Assembly (NCBI GenBank): GCA_001939145.1
Contig: LSRX01000541.1
Coordinates: 237,942-301,941, forward strand
Source: Symbiodinium microadriaticum
Lineage: Eukaryota > Sar > Dinophyceae > Suessiales > Symbiodiniaceae
Length of the DNA stretch: 64,000 nt
Direction of reading: 5' to 3'
Part shown: one piece after another, positions 22,129 to 33,299 of the stretch
Position numbering within the stretch: the first letter of the stretch is position 1
Layout: each line of letters opens with the position of its first letter
The notes under the pieces: model-generated
Told to the model about the DNA's origin: nothing
The model's input: the letters and a program-made list of their open reading frames with translations, nothing else
Database searches by the model: none
Program-made: the position numbers and the translations under genes

Positions 22129-22941
22129 TAAACCCTATATTATCCTAAACTCCCCAGCTGCAGTTTCCTTTAACCTGGGGGGTCTCAGACTTTTCGAGGT
22201 CTCTGCCAGGGAGCCCACGGCCGGNAATGATAGATAGAGTAGTCAATTATTTACGCCCCTAGAGTAAACAAATCGATAAAGAGCGAACAATTTGTCACAA
22301 ACCCGCATCCTGGATTCCGGCTGAAATCCCGTAGTGGACAGATGTCCAGGATTGAGCATTTATTTTTAAGCAGCAAGGCCCGAGACAACACCACTTACCT
22401 CAGCGATTTTACACCTCCACGCCAGCCAAGTATGGGTAGAACGATATGCCTACATGAATGGAATAAGCACACCAATGACTGCGGCCTGAAGACAGCCACA
22501 GCTGATGCTCGGGATTTATGTTTACGTTAAACTACCATAACCTATACTTGTTTAGGTTCTGATGCCGAAAGTAGGTTTACGGTTCAGGGATTAGGGATTA
22601 GGGTTTAATTGGGTGTAGGGCTTGGGGCTGCGCCGCTTGCATTGCACGCACGTCATGCAACAAAGCACAGAAGCCACAAGACGATACAAAGATAACATTC
22701 TTGAACAAACACAGAACTGCGGCGTGATGTCGGCTGTGACTGCAGAATGTGCCACGGCCTTCAGATTCTCATGCACGGCTTTCGCCTGCTCTTTCAGCCT
22801 GGAGCAGAAATCTGGTGTCGGCCATCGGGATCACAGATTTTGGATGTAATGTCGTCTGGGTTGTTGACCCACCACTTTTCTTACATGAAAAACCCGAATG
22901 TGCTTCGGGCTCGAAATCAAAGGCCTCAAGCCCTAATCCCT

Positions 22942-23063
22942 CCTTGGAGGCCCAGGGGACTTAGTAAGTCGGTTATGCATAGGGTTATAAATTTAGGAAC
23001 TCCATTTAGGGTACGTACAACTCTACTTTAACCTACCTACTAAGTCCCTTGGGCCTCTAAGCA
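22942..23063 (+). mobile_element. MITE family A, copy 5
   Basis: 'ccttggaggcccaggggac' on the left and 'gtcccttgggcctctaagca' on the right. Outer bases are mutated but the arms are intact. Confidence 0.85.
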
Positions 23064-23579
23064 GCCCCCCAAGCCCCAAAGCTGTTCAGCCGGGAAGCTT
23101 CTCACTGGCGTCGGGGAAGTAGAAGAAGAGGTTTCCATCCTGGCGCCTTCAACTTGCTCTAGGGCTGATAGGGTGTTCGGCTTCGGGTTTAGGGGTTTAG
23201 GGTTTAGGGATGTTGAAGGCTTATAGGAATTAGGGCATAGTGGTTTAGTGGCTTAGGGCTTGTAGGAATTAGGGCTTATAGGTTTTAGAGGGCTTAGGGT
23301 TTTCTCGGGTTTATGAGGCTTAGAGCTGAGTGGCTTAGGGTTTCAGGGTGTTGTTGCTTTGGCGCCTGGCCTGAGCGGGTTTGGGACTTAGGGCTTTTGG
23401 GGCTTAGCCGCCATCCCGAAAGCCACGGGTGCCAGGTTCGAGCCGGTTTGGGGCCCCTAAACCATAAAACCTAAACCCTAAATCCTAAACCTTGGTTGGA
23501 AGTTTAGGGTTTAAACCCTAAACCCTAATTAGCCTTTACCCGAAACCTCAAAAAGGCAAAAGCCTCACAGAGTATGGCA

Positions 23580-25800
23580 TCTGGGCCCAAGTGCCTTGAA
23601 AGAGTGAATCTCTAGAGTCTAGAGGCGTGGCATTTAGAGTTTGGGCTTGGGGGCCCTTTGGGTCCGCGAATACCTCGGCGCCGTGGGTCGGCAAAACATG
23701 GCAAAAACAGACTCCAGGGCTGTCTTTTGCAAAAGGACCGACAATGCCCTCTGTAGGATTGTGCGTTGGGGGCCAAATAAGAAGGCCGTGGAAGGCATCC
23801 TAATCGATCTGTCTATTCGTTCAACGCAACAGCATTGAGAAGAAGAGCCCCGAATCACCCCGACTGCAGTGGGCGCGGTTCTCCCTCTGACTGTTTCTCG
23901 TCATTCCTCCGCTTTGGACCCCAACCGGAGAGCTACACCCACGCGCAGAGTGAAATCTAAGGGTCCTAAGGCTTCAGCGTGAGGGGCATGCCGCGAATCG
24001 TATGGCATACCACAATGACCGACCCTGTACCACACTAGGGGCAGGAGAACCTGGAGAGCCTGCCTATCACCTTCGCAAACCCAGGACTCCACTGAACAAA
24101 ACAATGCAGAGCAAAACAGACACTATAAGACAGTCAGAGAAGTCATAGTATGAGCATGAACCCGAACCTCTTTCTGAGGTCCCTGCGATTCGCGCGCCAA
24201 GCTGACCAGCCTTATCCACAGGACCAGCTGATGACGCAATCGGAATCTCTACGCAGCGTAGTTACAGGCTGAGGGTGGCGGCTCCGGGTGTGCCAGGATA
24301 GCTGGGCCACCAAAGTTTTTCTCGTGTGTTGGGCATGGCAGGGGAATTATGTACAGTGGACATGAAAAATGGAATAACCTGCACACCGTCGAGTGTCCCA
24401 CAACGAGTTGGTAGCAGGCACTCCTCTCGGCTAAGTATGCGGAATTCCCTTCCCGTGCACTTCTCCACCCAGGAGCAGCAAACCTCATCAAATTAGGGTT
24501 TCAAATCTCGTGTCATTTGGAGCGGCGTGCCTAGGTAGATAGAATGATTCTTTGCGCAAGTTCTGCAACTTGCAATTTGCTCAATCCTGATATCAGGCAG
24601 TGATGCCTCAGTGTAGCTGCACAGGTCGCCTGATTGCCGATTCCCACCATGTTGATCCCTCTTCCTTTGCCTGCTCGGCACTTCTGCTTCGACGATTGAA
24701 CACCAGGGCTCGTGACTGGCAACCGCCTCTAAGTCGATCCAGCTAATCGGTTTAGGGTGTAGGGTTTAGGGTTTAAGTTTAGGGTTCCGAATACATGTCG
24801 AGTCCTGAGTCTTGGCATACAGATGCCACGCAGAGCCCTCCACGTATTTTGCCACCCAAGTGTCAGTTTCCTAGCTCCTCGTCTTCTGGACGGAAGTCAC
24901 GTGCCAACCTTTCGTAGACTTGCAAACCACATAGATGCGGAACAATGCAAGTCATAAACTGAGTCATTGCATCCTCCGCAAAAACCATGCCCGCGAAAAC
25001 ACACCAGAGTCGCCTCGACGAAGCACATCCGCGACTATCTCGAACCGGCTCTGCACTTCAACTTCGTTTCCCTGAAAAGTCAGGCTCTTAGACTTGTGCG
25101 GATGCTCTTCGTCATACGCTTGCGACCGCTATCAGGCCCAGCTGGCGCCTTCCGGTGTTCCCGCGATGTCGCGATCTCGCTGGGGGCATAAGACGTGTGG
25201 CTGATACGATGCAACAGCTGCATCATGAAATAGGCGAAGCAAGAACCAATCAACAGAATCACCAGCAAAAAAGGATCTGCGCTCACCCAAAACTTGAAGA
25301 AACCGGAAGAACCCAAAATAGGAGAGATTGAAGCACAACGATACTCTCAGCTCTGGCAGATTTTGAGTGGGGGAGTGCTCCGTTACGAAACTTCTTGACA
25401 TGTCATGTCAAGCGACAAAGCTTTGATGGCCAAAGCGCTTCTGTAAGGGGGCTGATGAATCCTGCTGTCCTTTCGACCGGCGAAAGGGACTTGGAACATG
25501 CGGATGCTGTTTAATCCAGAAGCCATGTCTCAACAAGAACAGCCGAGACAACAGAAAGGCAAGCCCACACAGGAAAGTCAATGCATGTGCTATTCTGAAC
25601 CTCAAACCCCCAAGATACGGCATAGCTGCGCAGGGAAAAACTGGGTATACTTATATACAGTGACTTTCAGGAATATGGGTTTTAAGCGGGGAACCCAAAA
25701 AGCAAAAGAGTTTTACTGGGGGACCTAGCTATGGACGGGTTTTGCAACTCTGCAAAACTGTGGGTTCGAAGATCACATCGAAGTATGGCGGTCCACCCTG
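23580..25800. other. Non-telomeric interval, possible exons
   Basis: About 2.2 kb with few telomere words (only about 24748-24790). Base composition looks more like coding DNA than the flanks. Open frames occur on both strands (23641-23838 plus; 24249-24491 minus; 25080-25316 minus; 25408-25623 minus), but none has a domain I recognise. Two minus-strand frames carry hydrophobic segments (see next entry). No splice pattern was established. Confidence 0.4.
25080..25623 (-). CDS. Uncertain membrane-protein fragments
   Basis: Two minus-strand frames in sequence. The upstream one (25408-25623) has a hydrophobic stretch IAHALTFLCGLAFLLSRLFLL. The downstream one (25080-25316) has PFLLVILLIGSCFAYFMMQLL followed by a basic tail. 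Each could be a membrane helix. They are in different frames or separated by stops, so a real gene would need introns or would be broken. No family is recognised, and chance open frames are quite possible. Confidence 0.15.
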
Positions 25801-25819
25801 AAGGGTTGAGGTTAAGTGT

Positions 25820-25880
25820 TCATTAGGGTTTAGGGCTAAGGGTCATTTAGGGGGTTTAGGGTTCAGGGTTTAGGGTTTAT
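25820..25880 (+). repeat. Short telomere-like tract
   Basis: G-rich heptamer variants between the non-telomeric interval and a unique stretch that runs to the hexanucleotide repeat at 26.15 kb. Confidence 0.8.
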
Positions 25881-26153
25881 GTCACAAGGGTGTCACCGGG
25901 GTCCATAAGGCTCATAGGACTTTATCAGGAGCTTGTAGGGGCCTGGCAAGGGTTCTGTAGGGGGAACAAGAATGCAGGCGAGCCACCTTTCGTGGTCCGG
26001 CTCGCCCATGTTGTTGCGATCAGGGGCCTACCCGAAAGGACTGACCCGCGGAATGAAAGCAAAAGCCTTTATCAGGGTTCCTTGACTTGATATTGGCCTG
26101 CTATGGGGTCCCCGGTTTTGCGACCCCAATTGTCCCGGGATGACGTATGTATA

Positions 26154-26160
26154 TACACAA

Positions 26161-26255
<95 letters not shown>

Positions 26256-26283
26256 AACTTATACTTATATACATGTGTGTCAG

Positions 26284-26314
<31 letters not shown>

Positions 26315-26342
26315 ATGATGATGATGATGATGATGATGATGA
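26154..26342 (+). repeat. (ACATAT)n, (TA)n and (ATG)n microsatellites
   Basis: About 16 ACATAT hexamers (26160-26254), then a TA run (26286-26314), then nine ATG/GAT trinucleotides (26316-26342). Open frames of Tyr-Ile, His-Ile or Met repeats here are artefacts of the repeat. Confidence 0.97.
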
Positions 26343-26434
26343 TCCAAAGATCACAAGCTCCTAAAACGGTTGTAATTCTGTATTAGAAGGCCTCCGGAGG
26401 AGGAGAAAGCCCCGGCCCAGGATGACATATACAC

Positions 26435-26612
26435 ATATCTATATATATATATGTATATATGTGCATGTGTGTGCGTGTGTGTGGGTATCTATATGACACA
26501 CACACATATATATATATATATTTATTTATTTATTTATTAGTATATACATATTTATATATGTGTATATATGTACATCCACACCTACATATTTGTGTGTGTG
26601 TGTGTCTGTGGT
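26435..26612 (+). repeat. Mixed TA/GT/TTTA microsatellite
   Basis: Alternating TA, GT, CA and TTTA runs. No gene. Confidence 0.9.
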
Positions 26613-26717
26613 ATCCCTTCCCTAGGGTTTCGGGGCTGAGGGTTTGGGGCCCAAGGTTTGCTTCCTTCCTTTTTTGACATTACACATGCGAACTCTCAAC
26701 CCTAAACCCCTAAACCC

Positions 26718-26813
26718 TACCTGCAGATCCAAAAACCTACCGTGTTAAGGGTTCGACCCTCTAATGCAGGGGTCATAACCTACTATTTTGTAAGCTTTTG
26801 GGGTCACAGGTGT
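26718..26813 (+). mobile_element. MITE-like family H, copy 1
   Basis: Begins 'acctgcagatccaaaaacct' and contains 'ggtcataacctactattttg'. Copies at 50405-50510 (same orientation) and 56977-57076 (reverse) define the family at about 100 bases. Ends 'acctg..gatcc' and 'gg..cacaggt' are weakly complementary. Confidence 0.65.
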
Positions 26814-27576
26814 AAACCCTTAAACGGGAGGCTTCATTCGGAATCAGCTTTAGGCAACCTAAGGGAGCCCTCCTCTTAGAACCCCCTCCCTTAAGGATCC
26901 CATGATGTGCGGTCAGTCTGAGTCGGAGATTTCCGACATTAGTTAGCCGATGGTGCTTTGCTCGTCTTCAGCTGAAAAGCCGATGCCGATGCGGTTTTAG
27001 GAAAGGCCGCCTCCTCTGTAATCTCCTCTTCGTCCGTGACGTAGGTGTACGTGTAGCTGTAGCTGGACTCGGAGGTGGAGTCCTTACTGAAACATATTGT
27101 GCTGCAGACCATTGCTCCGCGGGCTCCATTGTATTGGAATCTGCCGACTTGTTTTAGGGTTTAGGGTTTAGGGACTAATAACTTCCAACTCCATGCCAAA
27201 CCACAAACCCTGCAGACCAACACCGACAATCGCCCCCCCCCGGCCCCAGCAGCTCAAAACCCAAACTTTAAACCTCAAAAACCCTGAAACCCTAAACCTC
27301 CAAAGCCCTAAGCCCTAACCTCTAGAACCCCAGAACCCTGATCTCCAAAATCCGACACTCCTGAACCCAAAACCTCCTCCCTAAACCCCCAAACCCAGAA
27401 GCCTTAAACCTCTCATGATTTGCAAAAATAATCTAAAACAAACATTCATACCCCCCCCCATATATTAAAAAAAACCTTCGAATGCACCGAAACCCTGATT
27501 CAGCACCTCGGTCACCCGAGCAGAAGAGTGCTGAGCCTCGCAAGAGCACATCGACTTCGAACCAGGGGCTCCCCTT

Positions 27577-27612
27577 TGTTTGTTTGTTTGTTTGCTTGTT
27601 TGTTTGTTTGCT
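27577..27612 (+). repeat. (GTTT)n microsatellite
   Basis: Nine tetramers with two GCTT interruptions, running directly into TTTAGGG repeats. Confidence 0.95.
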
Positions 27613-27934
27613 TAGGTTTAGGGTTTAGGGTTTAGGTTTAGGGTTTAGGGTTTAGGGTTCAGGGTTTAGGGTTTGGTTTGGGTTGAGGGTTTAGGGTTTA
27701 GGGTTCAGGGTTTAGGGTTTAGGGTTTGGTTTGGGTTGAGGGTTTAGGGTTTTAGGGTTTTAGGGTTCCGGGCTTTAGGGTTTTACGGTTGAGGGTTGCA
27801 GGGCTTAGGGTTGAGGGTTGTAGGGTTTAGGTTTTAGGCTTTATGGTTGTAGCTTAGTTGTCCATCATTCCATAGAACTAACCCAAGAACGTAAAGGTTA
27901 CCTACTCTAAAGTTGGGGTGTATGAAACGTTTCT

Positions 27935-28042
27935 TAATTGCTGAGGTCATAAGCCCCAAACGAGTGTACACGTTCAGTTTGACAGGGTATGAGATTGTGC
28001 CCAAAAGTGTATGATGCACGAATTCGGCTACTAATGTTTCCG
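27935..28042 (+). repeat. Dispersed repeat, copy 2 (partner at 3.4 kb)
   Basis: Collinear with 3370-3475: 'ggtcataagc', 'gagtgtacacgttcag', 'gcccaaaa', 'gaattcggctacta'. It is not palindromic. Confidence 0.55.
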
Positions 28043-28608
28043 GGTGTTAGTAAGGACTGAGGGTCTTGGGTTTTGTCAGGGTTCTGCAGAGCCTCGGAGG
28101 ACGGTCTTATAGGGTGTATTTTGTTGTGAACATACTCTCAAAGTGTCTACCAGCAGGACTTTATAAACCAATGACTTGAAGAAGATTCCCCTAAACGGTA
28201 AACCTCTAAACCTTAAACAGTCAAGCCTTAGACCCTACACCCTAAACCCTAAGCAGTCAACCCTTAATCAAAGAAGCATTGGGGGCAACCCCCGGCCTGG
28301 TTTTGGGTTTCCGGCCGCTTGGCGCCAGCGGCCTGCGATCTCTGAATGGCTGCGATGCGTCTCTGTAGTGATTATGGCGTAGTGTTTAGGGGGGTTTAGG
28401 GTCAGGGGGTTCTCATGTTTTAGGGCTTACTATAGGGCTGAAAGCTTAGCGCGTCAGATCTTGTAAGAGCCTCATGAGGTGTTTGTTTGGGTTTGGAACC
28501 CAGGGCGCTTGGTAGCTAAGCGATATCATTGCGGCTAAGAGCCCTACCTGAAGCTATCGCTACCATAGCCTTCATTCAATTCCCACAAGTTACAGGTATA
28601 CATTGGAT

Positions 28609-28712
28609 ACTGCCCCCACTCAGTAACAGTTGGGTAATATTCATAATATGGATATATAGAGCCCTGAATAGTAGCCCTATATTATAGACTGTTACTGTAT
28701 GGGGGCAGTACC
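28609..28712. mobile_element. MITE-like family I, copy 1
   Basis: Inverted ends 'tactgcccccactcagtaac' and 'gttactgtatgggggcagta', with TA at both ends. A half copy lies at 47008-47062. Confidence 0.7.
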
Positions 28713-29430
28713 CAAAGTATACACAACTCATTAAGTAGCCCCGAGCCTCCGAAGCTGTACATACCTACGTCCCGGCGACTCTGAGCACTAAGCGCTTCTA
28801 GAAGGCCCTTAAGATTAAGGGACCTTGCTCTAGACACCCATATTTTTAACCCAAACGCACCTGCTAAGGAGTCCCTATTATAAGCCCCGCTGTACCCTTT
28901 AGCATTGATAGCTATAAGCGTGTGCGGCTCCCATCGGCTCAGGATCATGACGGTGTGCTCTGCCAGAGTGAGGCCCTCGAATCCGGGCGCGTACGTGGCG
29001 CGGTGCCCTGTCAGGACAGCTCAAGCGAAGCCCGCTTTACTAGGCCCCCGTTCCAACAGTACCACATCTCCCTGATTTGTTCTCGGTTTTCCATCGACGG
29101 CGGCCCTGCTCCCAATGCATTGACTGCATTATAAACGGAATTAAACGAAACACATCCTAAGCAAGGCTGCGCTTGATGAGACACATGCCTTCGGGGTGGA
29201 GAGTGCCAAACGCCCCCGCGGCAAGTGTCCGTTGGACCTTTTTCCACTTAGGCTGCTCCAGACGCAGCTCTGGGCAGGCCGCCCACGCCCTCCTGGAGTG
29301 GCGCCAAAACCGCAGCAACACCAGAAGCTGCAGTTTGCGGCTGCGGACTCTCCTCAAAATCTTTGCGCAAGCGCCCACCAATGGGATGAGGTGGATACGC
29401 CGCTTTGAGGGAGTGCAGCCGTCCCGCCAT

Positions 29431-29464
29431 CTATATATATATATATGTATATATGTAGATTTTT

Positions 29465-29495
<31 letters not shown>

Positions 29496-29530
29496 GTATG
29501 TAGATATATATATATATATATCATATTATA
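29431..29530. repeat. (TA)n-rich microsatellite
   Basis: Several TA runs separated by short words and one CACACA run. Confidence 0.95.
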
Positions 29531-29599
29531 ATATTTGTTTTTTGAGCTGCATCTGTCTGGGGAAAAATGCTACAGAAGCAACTTTGCCTATGGCGATAG

Positions 29600-29875
29600 G
29601 CAGAAGACCATGCGGCATTCAAGAACGATCTTGGCTTGGCATACAGTGGTATCTCCAAGGCACCTTGTAGAAGTGGCAACACTCTAAGGGGCCTCGACCA
29701 GATGACATATCAGGAAGTGTATGCAATGAGTCAAAAGAAAGCTCTTGTTTTTCTGACGAAGGCTGGCGTATGTCCCACCTCCAAGTCCATGAGTTTCGTA
29801 TGCTGGAATTGCAAGAAGCACATGCAAGCGAATGGATCTGGCTTGGGATGTCAAAAACACTCCTGCTCCTGAGGA
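29600..29875 (+). pseudogene. Possible ISXO2/IS1595-like transposase N-terminus
   Basis: A plus-strand frame (about 29636-29872) reads ...QEVYAMSQKKALVFLTKAGVCP, then CWNCKKHM and CQKHSC. The Cys spacing (C..CxxC..CxxxxC) fits a zinc-ribbon, and the layout resembles the N-terminal part of IS1595/ISXO2-like transposases seen in protists. The catalytic DDE part is not found downstream; the frame ends after the last Cys. If correct, it is a truncated relic. It could instead be an unrelated zinc-binding fragment. Confidence 0.35.
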
Positions 29876-30087
29876 GAGTGTCGGGAAACAAAGACGCTTG
29901 CAAAAGGGTGCGGGCAAATGGAGGGGGGGGGGGCGGCGTAAACTCCGAAGGACCGTTCCGATGGAGGCGGCCCAAACAGCCCTTTTGAACAAATGTAACA
30001 CATGAAGGTAAATAAACAGCAACAAAGCAATACAGCTGAAACCAGGTGAAACAAAAAGGTAACGAACATGCAAACAACAAGTTGGAA

Positions 30088-30495
30088 AAAGTGAAGACTG
30101 GATACAGGCCACCTGACTCGGATTTTCCTGCACCCCACACCCGCCCACCAGCCGGGGGAGCCGGGCGGGCTCGCAGGCTAGCGTCCCTATCATTTTTCCT
30201 CACAAACAAGCGAAAAAAGATGTAACCAAGGTGTAGAAAGGTGTAGACAAGTTAGAACGTATGAAAAATGGTAAAGAAAGGTAAAGGCCACGCAAAGGAC
30301 AGGTGTGCGTGGGAAATCCTGGAAATCCCGGATCACCTGGCCTGCGTGTGGTGTTTATCTTTATTTACCTTTCGTTCACCTTGTGCTTGCACATTTTTTA
30401 CACCTACTGATGGGCACGCTCGCCCGCCAGCCCGCCCGCCTACCGTGCAGGAAAATCCACGTCACGTGGCCTGTGCCTGGTCTTCACCGAGTACG
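30088..30495. repeat. Diverged long inverted repeat
   Basis: The left arm starts near 'gtgaagactgg' (30090), runs through 'ggattttcctgca' (30118-30130), and continues as 'gggcgggctcgcaggctagcg'-like sequence. The right arm, read in reverse complement from about 30493, gives 'gtgaagaccagg', 'ggattttcctgca' and 'gggcgagcgtgcccatca'. Similarity is clear but imperfect, with a long loop rich in 'aaaggt' words. It is non-coding and differs from the short MITEs in size and GC content. Confidence 0.6.
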
Positions 30496-30730
30496 GAAAG
30501 CTTCACCAGCAGCCCTGGACATCCGGACATGCGCCTCCGGCATCCATACTCGGCCGAAGGCCTGCTGCTCCCCAAGAATTTTATGCGGATCCTAAATATA
30601 AATCCCGTGGCTTCGAGCTCCGGGAGGCTGCTGGGCTCCGGAGACCAGCTACTCGGCTCGGACCCTTTCTCTGCTGTTCTCAATGCCGGCCCTAAACCCT
30701 AAACCTATAAACCCTAAAAACTCTAACCCT

Positions 30731-30832
30731 GAGGGTCCAAGTACCTGATTATCATGTACTCTCTCAAATATTAACCTAGATAACTACCATCCGCAAGCAA
30801 AGTACCCTATTATTGGGTCCTTTGGACCCTTA
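30731..30832 (+). mobile_element. MITE family D, copy 4
   Basis: 'gagggtccaagtacctgat' on the left and 'ggtcctttggaccctta' on the right. The interior 'attaacctagataactacc' is shared with the inverted copy at 32438-32542. Confidence 0.8.
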
Positions 30833-30954
30833 GGGCAAACCCCTAAACCCTAAACCCTAAGCGTTCGAAGTAGCTCCTGGCGAAGAAAGGCCATCTTCGG
30901 AGAGGCTTTCGGCTCTCATGGACCCATGGAGACTGCAACGCTCACTCCTTTAAA

Positions 30955-31033
30955 GGGATCTACAAGGGATCTACAAGGGATCTATAAGGGATCTATAAGG
31001 GATCTATAAGGGATCTATAAGGGATCTATAAGG
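30955..31033 (+). repeat. 11-bp tandem repeat, 7 units
   Basis: Unit GGGATCTATAA (first two copies GGGATCTACAA), seven units, ending in 'gggtttaggg'. The terminal GGG joins seamlessly to a telomere-like word. Confidence 0.95.
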
Positions 31034-31117
31034 GTTTAGGGTTTTAGCATGAATCAACCCGACCAATCGCTGCTAAAGCTGCAGAAAAAAAAAGCTCGCC
31101 TCATCACCTGTAGTGAC

Positions 31118-31245
31118 TACTTAGAGGTCCAGGGGACTTAGTAAGTCGTTTAGAAGTAGGGTTATAATTCGGGTAACTCCACTTAGGGTACTTAGAACTG
31201 TACTTACAGCCTACTTACTTACTAAGTCCCCTTGGCCTCCAAGTA
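31118..31245 (+). mobile_element. MITE family A, copy 6
   Basis: 'tacttagaggtccagggga' on the left and 'ccccttggcctccaagta' on the right, with one extra 'ctta' in the right arm. Confidence 0.85.
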
Positions 31246-31534
31246 GAGCACTCACCACATCTAGCAAATCTCTGTGGACCCTACCAATGTAGGTTTGGGC
31301 AAGTTCAGCTAGGTCTGAGAGTCTAGGCCCTTGGGTTTCAATGCCGAATGCCATGCCTCAGGCACTTTGGGTGCAAGGCCCNGGGGGGCAGGGGACCACA
31401 CATTCTTAAACAGGCCGTAGTAGGTCCTTATTACGGGTATGAAAGGCCCCTGCCCCCCCAAGGTCCTTATGAGACCAGCATGCCTCACTCAAGTTCTCAA
31501 AACCTCGGAGCAATACTCCTGCAACAAACCCTAA

Positions 31535-31613
31535 CCCTCCAAGTACCTACTTTGTAGGGCCGTAGGGGCTCGAGTATCCTCTATAGTAGGTACCTGGAGG
31601 GTTAGGGAAAGAC
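31535..31613. mobile_element. Small palindromic element, family K
   Basis: Arms 'aaccctccaagtacctactt' and 'gtaggtacctggagggtt' around 'tagggccgtaggggctcgag'. Single copy here, about 80 bases. Confidence 0.65.
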
Positions 31614-32437
31614 TACCTTAGGCTCTATTTTAGTGCGATGGGACTTTCACGCCGGCGAGCTCAGATCTCAGCCAAAGGCTTACAGGGTTTAGGGTTTAGG
31701 GGTTTAGGGTTTAGGTTTAAGGTTTATAAGGTTTAGGGTTTAGGGATTAGGGTTGAGGGTTTAGGGTTTAGGGTTAGAGCCAGTCACCATTCACCCACGT
31801 TATTCAGGTCCTCCCCTCACTAACCATCTCGGCTTCAGCTTCTTTCGTGATGCCCTGTGCCTTGTCCACCGGGGTTCAGGTGTTCGGGTTCATAGCAAAC
31901 CCTAAACCCTAAACCCTTAAACCCTCAACCCCTAAAAGTCCGAAAAGAATAGCACCCTCAGAGAGCCCAAGAAGCCTAAATGAAATCCCAGACCCTCAAA
32001 CTCCAAAGCTACAAAGCTATACCCTGGGAATTTCCACAAACCCTCCAAGCCTAGAGCCCCACCCAAACCTAAAAGCCCTGAACCTCCAAACCACAAAGCT
32101 CTATTAGCCTAGGGTTTGGGGCTTTAGGGTTTAGGGTTTAAGGTTTAGGGCTTAAGGTTTAAGGTTTGGGGGGGGGGCTTAGGGTTTAGCGGGGTTTAGC
32201 GTTTAGGGTGTAGCAGATTAGTGGACTCCAGAATCTTGGAACATCATCGTCCTAATGCCCTCAGCCTCAAGGCACGAGCAAAGTCTAACCGCAATATCAA
32301 CGTACACCCGTAATGCAACCCCATGAAACCACAAAAACACCGCTGCAAAACGCTCTAAACCGGCTACCCTGAAACCCTGACGAGCCTAGAACCCTGCGCC
32401 TTAAAGGTCCCCAAACCTCCCAACATCTCCTTAATCC

Positions 32438-32542
32438 TCAGGGTCCAAAGCACCCAATGATATGGTACTTTGCTTGCGGATAGTAGCTATCTAGGTTAAT
32501 ATTTGGGAGAGTATATGATATTATCAGGTACTTGGACCCTTA
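32438..32542 (-). mobile_element. MITE family D, copy 5 (inverted)
   Basis: Reverse orientation relative to the 30.7 kb copy: 'ggtactttgcttgcggatag', 'tctaggttaatatttgggag', and a right end 'ggtacttggaccctta'. Confidence 0.8.
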
Positions 32543-32994
32543 GGGCAACACAACCCTATGAAACTATGCAAAACCCATCCCTAAACCCCTAAAGCCCTAA
32601 AGCCCTAAACCCTAAAACTTTAAACCCTAAAACCCTAAAACCTTAAACCCCTAAACCCTAAACCCCGAAAACCCTAAACCCTTTAAACCCTAAAACCCTA
32701 GATGCTCCAAAATAGGGCTACAAGCTGCACGCCTGGAAGGCGGCCTCGCGATTCGCGCGCTCCAGGCGCCTGCACGGGGCGGCCCAAGACTCCATAAGAC
32801 TTAGAAGGGCTTAGGGACTCTATATATATATATATATATATATATAATTACATATATGAGGGTTTATAAGGGTTTTAAGCTTGAGGGGTTCGGGAATTAG
32901 GGTCTAGGGTTTATAAGGGTATAAGGGCTTAGGGACTCCAAAAGGGTTCCTTTAGGAGGGTCTCTTTAAAGGTTCTAGAGGGGTTTATGTGCTT

Positions 32995-33117
32995 ACTTAC
33001 AGGCCCAGAGGACTTAGTAAGTTGGTTATAAGTAGGGTGAAAAGTGGGGGAAATCCATTTAGGGTACTTATAACTCTACTTACAACCCACTTACTAAGTC
33101 CCCTGGGCCTCCAAGTA
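32995..33117 (+). mobile_element. MITE family A, copy 7
   Basis: 'tacttacaggcccagagga' on the left and 'cccctgggcctccaagta' on the right. Full length, bounded by TA. Confidence 0.85.
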
Positions 33118-33299
33118 GGGACTATCTAAGGGCTTATAAGGCTTTGGGCTTGAGGGGTTCGGGATTTAGGGTCTAGCGTTTGTAAGGGTTTATACGGATT
33201 TAGCTACATCGTAAGACCTGAGGGGCTTAAGCTTAAGGGGTCTAGGGTTTATAAGGGTTTAGGATTTAAGGCTTTAGGGTTTAGGGTCGAGGCTGCTTT

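Larger units (their letters stand above)
17973..23580. repeat. Telomere-like mosaic with many MITEs
   Basis: C-rich tracts: 18052-18180, 18725-18815, 19195-19310, 20075-20180, 20325-20380, 21117-21260, 21585-21615, 23455-23530. G-rich tracts: 19435-19500, 19865-19945, 20440-20610, 20700-20735, 21535-21570, 21700-21760, 23180-23350. Orientation changes often within a few hundred bases. At 20920-21025 there is an A-rich run of 'acaaata'-type words. The unique interval 22230-22560 and the one at 22640-22900 have short open frames with no recognised domain. Confidence 0.8.
26814..29160. repeat. Telomere-like mosaic and unique filler
   Basis: C-rich tracts: 27250-27420, 28190-28270. A long G-rich tract covers 27613-27840. 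A GTTT tetramer run precedes it (27577-27612). The intervals 26820-27150, 28040-28180, 28400-28600 and 28720-29160 hold no gene I can support. Confidence 0.75.

Noticed and set aside
26072-26386. Open frames with Tyr-Ile, His-Ile, Met-Tyr or poly-Met repeats
   Set aside because: Direct translation of the ACATAT, TA and ATG microsatellites on both strands.
28490-28600. tRNA-like pattern ('gcttggtagctaagcgat')
   Set aside because: No acceptor stem pairing and no proper anticodon or T arm could be drawn.
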